Assembly: GCA_040384465.1 (NCBI GenBank)
Contig: JAZKJF010000010.1
Span: forward strand, 13,125 to 77,124
Origin: UBA5078 sp040384465
GTDB taxonomy: Bacteria; Pseudomonadota; Gammaproteobacteria; Pseudomonadales; Pseudohongiellaceae
DNA length: 64,000 nt
Direction: 5' to 3'
Shown: in pieces, positions 27,749 to 34,701 of the stretch
Numbering within the stretch: position 1 is the first letter of the stretch
Layout of the letters: each line of letters starts with the position of its first letter
Made by a program: the position numbers and the translations under genes
The notes under the pieces: model-generated
What the model was told of the DNA's origin: nothing
The model's input: the letters and a program-made list of their open reading frames with translations, nothing else
Database searches by the model: none

Positions 27749-28627
27749 ATGAAAAACAGGCTGAAGTTTACCTTATCTTTCCTGAGTTTGCTCCCTGTGC
27801 CTTGGGCTTATGCCGAGGGGCCGGTCTATGCTGCGGGTTTTGGTGTGGCGAAATGGCAGGTGGAAGGGTCAGTGTTCGAATGCAGCATCATCCAGAAAAT
27901 TCCCAATTACGGTGAAGCTGTGTTCTACCGACAGGCCGGAGAGGCGGTGATCTTTCATTTGAAAGCCATCGAGAGTGAAATGGCGGCCGGTCAAGCCTTG
28001 CTCAGTTCTGTGCCCCCTTCCTGGAAGCAGGGCCTGCCGCAGAAGGAGATCGCCTATGTGGAGGTGTCGCGCAGCAATCGCCCCGTGAGCCTGGACGCCA
28101 CCAACACCCGCGTGGTGATGTCTGAATTATTCAAAGGCATGATGCCGACGTTGACGCGCAAGGCCTGGTACAGCGATGACAAGTCAATTCGCGTCGCCGT
28201 CTCCCCGGTGAATTTTCAGGGCGCTTACGCACTCTATCAAGACTGCGTGCTCGATCTGCTGCCTGCGAATTTCTCACAGCTGGAGCGCTCGTCAGTGTTC
28301 TGGCGTGAAGGTCAGATGACGCTTGATGCCCGGGGGCGCGAGTTACTGGACAACATGGTTGCCTATCTGCGCGCTGACCCGAGCGTGTACTCCATCCAGA
28401 TCAATGGCTTCACGGATACCGCTGGTCTTAGTGGGGATAACCTGGAAAGTTCGCGTCTGCGGGCCTTCGAGGTCCACAATTATCTGGTCAGTCAGGGGGT
28501 CAACGAGGCCATGCTGGAGACGCGTTACTTCGGCGAGACGGAAGATTTCCTGATTGTCCGCAACGAACGCAACGCTGCCGATCGTGACCGCAATCGCCGC
28601 GTTACCTTGCTGTTGCGGCGCGATTAA
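27749..28627 (+). CDS. motY: Flagellar motor protein MotY (OmpA-like, T-ring)
   Basis: A 292-residue exported protein with a signal peptide (hydrophobic residues 5-20, ending WAYA-EG). MotY forms the T ring around the flagellar basal body in Vibrio and Pseudomonas and supports stator assembly. The N-terminal domain is the MotY-specific part (WQVEGSVFECSIIQKIPNYG). The C-terminal 130 residues are OmpA-like: INGFTDTAGLSGDN, SSRLRAFEVHNYLVSQGV and NAADRDRNRRV contact peptidoglycan. Position between pyrC and argG is the same as in Pseudomonas, and a sigma28 promoter precedes it. ATG 27740 or TTG 27731 are possible alternative starts. Confidence 0.9.
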   Translation: MKNRLKFTLSFLSLLPVPWAYAEGPVYAAGFGVAKWQVEGSVFECSIIQKIPNYGEAVFYRQAGEAVIFHLKAIESEMAAGQALLSSVPPSWKQGLPQKEIAYVEVSRSNRPVSLDATNTRVVMSELFKGMMPTLTRKAWYSDDKSIRVAVSPVNFQGAYALYQDCVLDLLPANFSQLERSSVFWREGQMTLDARGRELLDNMVAYLRADPSVYSIQINGFTDTAGLSGDNLESSRLRAFEVHNYLVSQGVNEAMLETRYFGETEDFLIVRNERNAADRDRNRRVTLLLRRD

Positions 28628-28742
28628 ACCAGCGCTGGCGCACGACCTGCCCCCGTCGAAATTCACTGACGATCCCTGTACAATGCCCGCTCTTCAAAAT
28701 TTCCCCCTCTCTTGAATGTACTGAAAGTGCAAGGAGTCCTTG

Positions 28743-29960
28743 ATGTCTGCCATCAAAAAAGTCGTGCTCGCTTATTCCGGCGGTCTCGATACCTCCGTCA
28801 TCGCCAAGTGGCTGATGGAAACCTATCAATGCGAAGTCGTGACCTTTACCGCCGATCTTGGGCAGGGTGAAGAGCTGGAGCCAGCGCGTGCGAAAGCGCA
28901 GGCCATGGGCATCAAGGAAATCTACATCGACGATCTGCGTGAAGAATTTGTGCGCGATTTCGTGTTCCCGATGTTCCGCGCCAACACAATTTACGAAGGC
29001 GAATATCTGCTCGGGACTTCCATCGCCCGTCCGCTGATCGCCAAGCGTCTGATCGAGATTGCCAACGAAACCGGTGCCGATGCTATCTCTCATGGCGCGA
29101 CTGGCAAGGGCAACGATCAAGTGCGTTTCGAACTCGGTGCCTATGCGCTCAAGCCCGGCGTCAAGGTAATTGCGCCCTGGCGTGAATGGGACCTGACCTC
29201 TCGCGATACGCTGATGGCCTATTGCGAGAAGCACGGCATTTCTGTCGAGAAAAAGCGCGGTACCAAGTCGCCCTATTCAATGGACGCCAACCTGCTGCAC
29301 ATTTCTTATGAAGGCGATCTGCTGGAAGACCCGCGCTCCGAACCGGAAGAAGACATGTGGTTGTGGACTGTGTCCCCTGAAGATGCACCGGATACTCCGA
29401 CCTACATCGATCTGGAATACGTGAAAGGCGACATCGTGGCGATCAATGGTGAAAAGATGTCACCGGCTACCATCCTTGCCACCCTGAACAAGATTGCCGG
29501 TGCCAACGGCATCGGCCGTCTGGATCTGGTCGAGAACCGTTACGTGGGCATGAAGTCACGTGGGTGCTACGAGACTCCCGGCGGCACCGTGATGTTGAAG
29601 GCGCACCGTGCTATCGAATCGCTGACACTGGATCGCGAAATCGCGCACCTGAAAGATGAGTTGATGCCGCGTTATGCGTCGCTGATTTACAACGGTTACT
29701 GGTGGTCGCCAGAGCGTCTGGCGTTGCAGCAGATGATCGATTATTCGCAGCAGTTCGTGAACGGTAAGGTGCGTTTGAAGTTGTACAAGGGCAACGTGAT
29801 TCTGGCGGGGCGTGAGTCGGCAGATTCGTTGTTCGACATGAAGATCGCAACCTTCGAAGATGATGCCGGTGCTTACAATCAGGCAGATGCTGGTGGATTC
29901 ATCAAGCTCAACGCTTTGCGTATGAGAATTGCGGCTAACAAAGGGCGCAAGTTTAGTTGA
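28743..29960 (+). CDS. argG: Argininosuccinate synthase
   Basis: Joins citrulline and aspartate with ATP to form argininosuccinate. The 405-residue protein begins at ATG 28743, with AAGGAG seven bases upstream. The ATP-binding P-loop is LAYSGGLDTSVI at residues 8-19; GATGKGNDQVRFE near residue 117 and SPYSMDANLLHIS near 178 are standard family segments. Length is normal. A pair of family B inverted repeats occupies the whole gap between argG and the convergent nth gene. Confidence 0.98.
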   Translation: MSAIKKVVLAYSGGLDTSVIAKWLMETYQCEVVTFTADLGQGEELEPARAKAQAMGIKEIYIDDLREEFVRDFVFPMFRANTIYEGEYLLGTSIARPLIAKRLIEIANETGADAISHGATGKGNDQVRFELGAYALKPGVKVIAPWREWDLTSRDTLMAYCEKHGISVEKKRGTKSPYSMDANLLHISYEGDLLEDPRSEPEEDMWLWTVSPEDAPDTPTYIDLEYVKGDIVAINGEKMSPATILATLNKIAGANGIGRLDLVENRYVGMKSRGCYETPGGTVMLKAHRAIESLTLDREIAHLKDELMPRYASLIYNGYWWSPERLALQQMIDYSQQFVNGKVRLKLYKGNVILAGRESADSLFDMKIATFEDDAGAYNQADAGGFIKLNALRMRIAANKGRKFS

Positions 29961-29984
29961 TTGTTTTTGTGTTCTTCGTGTGCC

Positions 29985-30104
29985 GAGTTGAGGTGCGGGG
30001 GGCCTGATTGCCGGACACGCCCGTGAACCCATCCATGGGGGGCTCGGGTGCCGCCAACCCTGGCGGCACACGGTCCGGCAATCAGGCCCCCCGCACCTCA
30101 ACTC
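29985..30104. repeat. Family B long inverted-repeat element, copy 1
   Basis: Two 32-base arms (29985-30016 and 30073-30104) are perfectly complementary; the left begins GAGTTGAGGTGCGGGG and the right ends CCCCGCACCTCAACTC. Between them is the family core, starting ACGCCCGTGAACCCATCC, passing GGGGCTCGG and then an internal hairpin GTGCCGCC/GGCGGCAC. It lies directly after argG. The arms are not shared with other copies but the core is. Confidence 0.9.
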
Positions 30105-30229
30105 TACCTTCTGTAGTACGTCCGAAAACCTCAGATACTTTCACGAAATCGAAGCTGCAGACGCTGCAGCTTCCCTCACTTCCAATATGTGGCACACACC
30201 CATCGCTGCGAATTAGCAGAGACGTGCAG

Positions 30230-30345
30230 GAGTGGGTTGGTGGTGCGGGTGGCGGTGACCGTTGAGCGCCATGGATGGCGCGAACCGAGCCCCCCACGGA
30301 TGGGTTCACGGGCGTGTCACCGCTACCCGTACCGCCAACCCACTC
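30230..30345. repeat. Family B long inverted-repeat element, copy 2 (opposite orientation)
   Basis: Arms of about 29 bases, GAGTGGGTTGGTGGTGCGGG on the left against CCCGTACCGCCAACCCACTC on the right, with three mismatches. The core is the reverse complement of copy 1: read on the minus strand it gives ACGCCCGTGAACCCATCC, GGGGCTCGG and internal hairpin GCGCC-ATCCAT-GGCGC. Copies 1 and 2 therefore point at each other 125 bases apart, between convergent argG and nth. A shorter palindrome, GAAGCTGCAG-ACG-CTGCAGCTTC, lies between them near 30150-30172. Confidence 0.88.
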
Positions 30346-30355
30346 TAACCACATA

Positions 30356-30991
30356 TCACTCTTCAGTTTTTTCAGAAAAATCGCAAAGATCTTCGATCAA
30401 GCATGATCCACATTTGGGTTTGCGCGCCACGCAGGTGTAGCGGCCGTGCAGGATCAGCCAGTGATGCGCATCCAGGAGGTAGTCGCGCGGCACGAACTTA
30501 AGCAGATTTTTTTCGACTTCGAGTACGTTCTTGCCTGGCGCCAACCCCGTGCGATTCGACACGCGAAAGATGTGCGTATCCACCGCCATCGCCAGTTGAC
30601 GGAACGCTGTGTTCAGTACCACATTTGCTGTCTTGCGTCCGACTCCAGGCAACGCCTCCAGCGCTTCGCGCTCAGCGGGGACTTGCGAGTTGTGTCGCTC
30701 GATCAGCGCGGCGCAGGTCTTGATCACGTTCTCAGCTTTGGTGTTAAACAAACCAATCGTTTTTATATGGCGCTTCAGCCCATCGACGCCGAGCGCCAGC
30801 ATGGTCTCCGGCGTATTCGCAACTTTGTAGAGTTCGCGGGTGGCTTTGTTGACACTGACATCGGTGGCTTGTGCGGAAAGAATTACCGCGATCAACAATT
30901 CGAAAGTGGATGCGAATTCCAGCTCGGTGGTGGGATTGGGGTTCTCCGCGTGTAAGCGTCGGAATATTTCTGCACGTTTGAGTTTGTTCAT
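30356..30991 (-). CDS. nth: Endonuclease III (DNA glycosylase/AP lyase)
   Basis: Removes oxidised pyrimidines and cleaves abasic sites in base excision repair. The 211-residue protein has the helix-hairpin-helix LPGVGRKTANVV with catalytic Lys120, catalytic Asp138 in AMAVDTHIFRV, and the [4Fe-4S] cysteine pattern C-x6-C-x2-C-x5-C in CVARKPKCGSCLIEDLC. All match the E. coli numbering. Its ATG overlaps the rnfB stop (ATGA), so the two are translated together. Confidence 0.97.
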   Translation of the reverse strand: MNKLKRAEIFRRLHAENPNPTTELEFASTFELLIAVILSAQATDVSVNKATRELYKVANTPETMLALGVDGLKRHIKTIGLFNTKAENVIKTCAALIERHNSQVPAEREALEALPGVGRKTANVVLNTAFRQLAMAVDTHIFRVSNRTGLAPGKNVLEVEKNLLKFVPRDYLLDAHHWLILHGRYTCVARKPKCGSCLIEDLCDFSEKTEE

Positions 30992-31908
30992 GGCTCTTCG
31001 GCTCGACGCAAGGCGTCCTTGCGTGCCTTCGCCCGCAGCACGGCAGCTTCGATTTCCACCCGAGCTTTTACGGGGTCCAGTAGCGGCGTTGCGGGATGCA
31101 CGGCGGCGGCAACGACGGGTCCTTCACTGTACAGATCGGCACAACTGACCGCTTTGGCGACGATGGTCGAGGAGACGGGAAGTGGAAAGGCTGCATCATC
31201 AGCGTCGCCGATCCCGCGTTCGTGAGAGGGCGCCCATTCCATGACATTGGGGGCAAGTGATGCACTCGCGGTTGCCGTCTCGTTGCGGACTTCCTGGCGC
31301 CGGGCCTGCTGCGCTGCGCGCACACTGACAAGCCTTTGTTCGCGAAACTCATAGCGCTGGCGCCAGTGGTTGGAACGCTGGCGTCGAGCGAGAGTCTCGT
31401 GGTCCGATCCGGCACTGGCAGCGGACACTGACGCAAGCAGTGGCAGTGTCAGCAGTGCTGAAGGGACAGCAGAGACTGGCAGCATGTCGATGCAGTCCAC
31501 GGGGCAGGGGTCCACGCACAAGTCACATCCGGTACACTCGGCGACGATGACGGTATGCATCTGTTTGGCGGCACCGAGGATGGCGTCGACTGGGCAGGCT
31601 TGAATACACTTGGTGCAGCCGATGCATTCGGCTTCACGAATCCAGGCGATACGGCGCTCACTCTCGACGCCGTTTTCGGGGTCCAGTGGCAGCACTTCCC
31701 GGTTCAGCAGTGTCGCTAGCTCGCGAATGGTGGCGCCGCCGCCGGGAGGGCAGCGGTTGAGTGCTTCACCAGCGGCAATGGCTTCCGCATAGGGGCGACA
31801 GCCATTGTGTCCGCACTGGCCACACTGCGTCTGGGGCAGCAGGTCGTTGATAAGCTCGACCAGAGAGATGCTGGCAACAGGCATTACGACATCAACAGAT
31901 TCAGCCAC
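30988..31908 (-). CDS. rnfB: RnfB-like iron-sulfur electron transfer protein, no membrane anchor
   Basis: A 306-residue ferredoxin-type protein. It opens with MAESVDVVMP and moves straight into the Fe-S domain (Cys29, Cys32, Cys37 and Cys53 in QTQCGQCGHNGC...NRCPPGG), followed by two [4Fe-4S] ferredoxin motifs, CIGCTKCIQACP and CTGCDLCVDPCP, and a long Ala/Arg-rich tail. The usual RnfB has an N-terminal membrane helix; none is visible here. No rnfA, C, D, G or E lies beside it; it is joined only to nth, as in Pseudomonas putida-type chromosomes. It may serve as a soluble electron carrier, for example for Fe-S repair of Nth, but that is inference. Confidence 0.85.
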   Translation of the reverse strand: MAESVDVVMPVASISLVELINDLLPQTQCGQCGHNGCRPYAEAIAAGEALNRCPPGGGATIRELATLLNREVLPLDPENGVESERRIAWIREAECIGCTKCIQACPVDAILGAAKQMHTVIVAECTGCDLCVDPCPVDCIDMLPVSAVPSALLTLPLLASVSAASAGSDHETLARRQRSNHWRQRYEFREQRLVSVRAAQQARRQEVRNETATASASLAPNVMEWAPSHERGIGDADDAAFPLPVSSTIVAKAVSCADLYSEGPVVAAAVHPATPLLDPVKARVEIEAAVLRAKARKDALRRAEEP

Positions 31909-32016
31909 TTGCTGGAGTTTTCCGAGGAAGGTAAAGGAGGCGCGATTCTAGCACAGGCTCATCTGCAGCCGCAGGGTTGAGAGGAAGGGCTCTGACCAAG
32001 AGTCCGGACCAAGACG

Positions 32017-32733
32017 TCAGAATTCGCGGGTAATGAAATCCAGCATCTGGTCAAGCACAGCATTCATGTGCTGATAGGTCGACAGCGGCTCGGCGCGGAT
32101 ATCTTGCTCTGACTGTACATGCGGGCTGCTCTGCGCGGCTTCCAGCTCCTCGCGACAGTGAGTCAGGATGGCATCGGCGCTGTCCGGTGTGGTCTCCAAG
32201 TGACATTGCAAACCGAGCACCCGTGTCCCAATCTGGAAGACCTGCAACGCGCAGGCGGCACTGCCAGCCAACCGCGTCGCATCCTCCGGCAACGTGAAAG
32301 TCTCGCCATGCCAATGGAATACACGCGTGCTTTCGGGCAGCTGGAAGAGACGTTTGTCCTCTCTGCCATGGGAGACTACTGGCCGTGCAACGATGTCAAA
32401 CCAGCCGATTTCCTTGTGCAGTCCCGGATAGACTCGTGCCCCCAAGGCACTTGCGATCAACTGAGAACCGAGGCAGATGCCGATCACTGCCTTGCCCGCC
32501 GCAATCGCCTCGGCAATGAAGCGCTTCTCGTCGCGTAACCAGGGCAGGGTAGCTTCGTCATTGACACTCATGGGGCCGCCCATGATGACGAGCAGGTCCA
32601 CTTCGTTCAGTGCGGGGATGGCATCATTGGCGTAGAACCGGGTGAGCCCGACCTGGGCATTCTTTGCCTCCAACCAGGAGGCAATGCTGCCGGGGCCTTC
32701 AAAAGGTACGTGCTGAAAAATATGCGCTTTCAT
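32017..32733 (-). CDS. Class I glutamine amidotransferase-like protein
   Basis: A stand-alone GATase1 domain of 238 residues, related to the glutaminase half of GMP synthase. The nucleophile is Cys87 in AVIGICLGSQLIA, and the catalytic His/Glu pair is in LGLQCHLETTPD near residue 180; VIMGGPMSVND near 50 is the oxyanion-strand segment. The family releases ammonia from glutamine or hydrolyses gamma-glutamyl bonds; the acceptor is unknown. It ends 9 bases from the stop of a permease gene on the same strand (the permease is upstream), so amino-acid or gamma-glutamyl compound metabolism is plausible. Confidence 0.85.
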   Translation of the reverse strand: MKAHIFQHVPFEGPGSIASWLEAKNAQVGLTRFYANDAIPALNEVDLLVIMGGPMSVNDEATLPWLRDEKRFIAEAIAAGKAVIGICLGSQLIASALGARVYPGLHKEIGWFDIVARPVVSHGREDKRLFQLPESTRVFHWHGETFTLPEDATRLAGSAACALQVFQIGTRVLGLQCHLETTPDSADAILTHCREELEAAQSSPHVQSEQDIRAEPLSTYQHMNAVLDQMLDFITREF

Positions 32734-32741
32734 GATGACCT

Positions 32742-34181
32742 TCAGGGATTTGTCCGTGCCAGCACACTGCGGCGGCGGCCATAGAACCAGTACACGCCAA
32801 TGCCGATCAATGCCCAGCCGATGAACAGTTGAATGGTATACAGCCCCAGACTGATGAACAGCAACGCACAGCCAGAGACCGCCAGCGGGCCGACGACCCA
32901 GATCATTGGCGTGCGGAAAGGACGGCGGCGTTCCGGTTCGCGTCGACGCAGCACCATGACGCCGACACCGACCATGAAGAACGCAAACAGCGTCCCCGAG
33001 TTTGTCAGGTCAGCCAGCATGCCGACCGGGAACATCGCCGCGAAGAACGACACCGCCAACCCTGTCACCAAGGTCACGACGTGTGGTGTCTGCAGACGCG
33101 GGTGAACGCGCGACAACACTTCCGGCAACAGACCGTCACGGGACATGGTGAAGAGGACGCGCGTCTGCCCATACATCATCATGAGGATGACCGAGGGCAG
33201 GGCGACGACCGCTGCTGCCGCGACCCAGTTACCCATGGCACCAAAGCCCAGTTCGCGCAGAATGAATGCCAGCGGCTCCCGGGACTGGGAAAGTATGCCA
33301 CCGGGCTGCGCACCGACTGAGCCGACCGCTGCAAACGCGACCAGCAAATAGAAGACGGTACACACACCCAATGACCCGATCAGGCCGATAGGGATATTGC
33401 GATCCGGGTTCTTGGTTTCCTCCGCTGCAGTGGACACCGCATCGAAGCCGATGAAGGCGAAGAAGATCGAGGCCGCGGCGCCCAGCACCCCGATGCCGGA
33501 AAGCGGAGTTCCCCAGCCGTTGGGCAGCAGTGGCACGAAGTTGTTCATATCTACCGCTGGCATGGCCAGCACGATGAAAGCAGTCAGCGCAGTGATTTTG
33601 ACCAATACCAGAATCGTGGTCAGACGTGCGCTGGCGGTGGTGCCGATCAGGAGCATCAAGGTGATGAACAGGGCGATCAGAAAGGCCAGCAGATTGAAGC
33701 CGCCAGACGCTTCAGTACCATTGGGCAGCGTGACGGTATCGGCAGGCCCGGCGGTCAGTGCCAGCGGCAAGCCCCAGCCATTGATCTCCAGAAAGCCGTT
33801 GATGTAGCCCGCCCAGCCCACCGAGACCGCACCGGCTGCCACAGCGTATTCGAGGATGAGTGCCCAGCCGACCATCCAGGCGATCCACTCTCCCAGCACG
33901 GCGTAGGAATAGGTGTAGGCAGAGCCGGACACCGGCACCATGGACGCAATCTCGGCGTAGATCAGTGCGGTCAGGAAGCACACAACGCCTGCGATGACGA
34001 AGGATATGAGCATCCCGGGTCCGGCTTTCTCTGCCGCGATGGAGGTCAGCACGAAGATCCCGGTTCCGATTACAGCGCCAATACCCAGCATCGTCAGATC
34101 AAAAGCGCCCAGCGAGCGTTTGAGCGAGCGCTTTTCCGCAGCAGCCATAATGTCGTTCAACGGTTTGACGCGCCAACCCAT
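32742..34181 (-). CDS. APC-family amino-acid permease
   Basis: A 479-residue inner-membrane transporter with about 12 hydrophobic helices. The first helix contains the APC substrate-binding glycine motif MLGIGAVIGTGIFVLTS near residues 31-47, and IFFAFIGFDAVSTAAEETKNPDRNIP near 230-260 is the conserved helix 6 to loop segment. It resembles the basic amino-acid/polyamine branch (YhdG/CAT-like). It is directly upstream of the glutamine amidotransferase, 8 bases apart, so the two form an operon. Substrate not determined. Confidence 0.9.
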   Translation of the reverse strand: MGWRVKPLNDIMAAAEKRSLKRSLGAFDLTMLGIGAVIGTGIFVLTSIAAEKAGPGMLISFVIAGVVCFLTALIYAEIASMVPVSGSAYTYSYAVLGEWIAWMVGWALILEYAVAAGAVSVGWAGYINGFLEINGWGLPLALTAGPADTVTLPNGTEASGGFNLLAFLIALFITLMLLIGTTASARLTTILVLVKITALTAFIVLAMPAVDMNNFVPLLPNGWGTPLSGIGVLGAAASIFFAFIGFDAVSTAAEETKNPDRNIPIGLIGSLGVCTVFYLLVAFAAVGSVGAQPGGILSQSREPLAFILRELGFGAMGNWVAAAAVVALPSVILMMMYGQTRVLFTMSRDGLLPEVLSRVHPRLQTPHVVTLVTGLAVSFFAAMFPVGMLADLTNSGTLFAFFMVGVGVMVLRRREPERRRPFRTPMIWVVGPLAVSGCALLFISLGLYTIQLFIGWALIGIGVYWFYGRRRSVLARTNP

Positions 34182-34377
34182 GCTCTTCTCCTTCCACTCA
34201 TTATTGTTGTTGCCGTGACGGCTTTTGCCGGATTAAAACACGGCTGCCCCCGGAAAATCACGCGATCTATGGTCTGCGGTAGACGAGGAGAGGGCCGCGT
34301 GGCTGAATTACCCGCTGGCATGGAGTATTATCTGCGCCCTTGAGAGTGCCCCCACAATCGCGATAACGGTGATCAGC

Positions 34378-34542
34378 ATGAAGAAATGGCAGTGTTTGGT
34401 ATGTGAGTTTGTCTACGACGAAGCCCTCGGCGACCCCGATGGCGGCATCGCCCCCGGCACCCGCTGGGAAGATGTCCCCGAAGACTGGTGCTGCCCGGTG
34501 TGCGGCGTCGGCAAGGAAGACTTCGAGATGGTAGAGATCTAA
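34378..34542 (+). CDS. Rubredoxin
   Basis: A 54-residue one-iron electron carrier. Sequence from ATG 34378: MKKWQCLVCEFVYDEALG, then GTRWEDVPEDWCCPVCGVGK, ending EMVEI. The four ligands are the Cys6-x2-Cys9 pair and the CPVC pair; the aromatic core (W4, F11, Y13, W30, W37) is kept. Rubredoxins usually feed electrons to alkane hydroxylases or peroxide and superoxide reductases; no such partner is close. It is divergent from the permease. Too short to be noticed by length filters, but unmistakable. Confidence 0.95.
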   Translation: MKKWQCLVCEFVYDEALGDPDGGIAPGTRWEDVPEDWCCPVCGVGKEDFEMVEI

Positions 34543-34581
34543 CCGGTCGCTCTGTGCGCTGTTGCTGCCCCGGGCCGCTCC

Positions 34582-34650
34582 CTGTACGAGCCTGCCCTGC
34601 AGGCGACCGGATTCCGCAAAGAGCATTCGCCAGCAGGGCTGGCTCCTACA
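34582..34650. repeat. Family A REP-like inverted pair
   Basis: CTGTACGAGCCTGCCCTGCAGGCGACC on the left faces TCGCCAGCAGGG and CTGGCTCCTACA on the right, the same pair of half-units seen elsewhere in the window in opposite orientations. It lies between the rubredoxin gene and metG. Confidence 0.7.
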
Positions 34651-34701
34651 TAAATTCCCGAGACAGATTCGGAAAAAGGATTTCAAAAAAGGATTCAAAA
34701 A

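Noticed and set aside
29985..30345. CRISPR array between argG and nth
   Set aside because: There are only two inverted units with self-pairing arms, no regular direct repeats and spacers, and no cas genes.
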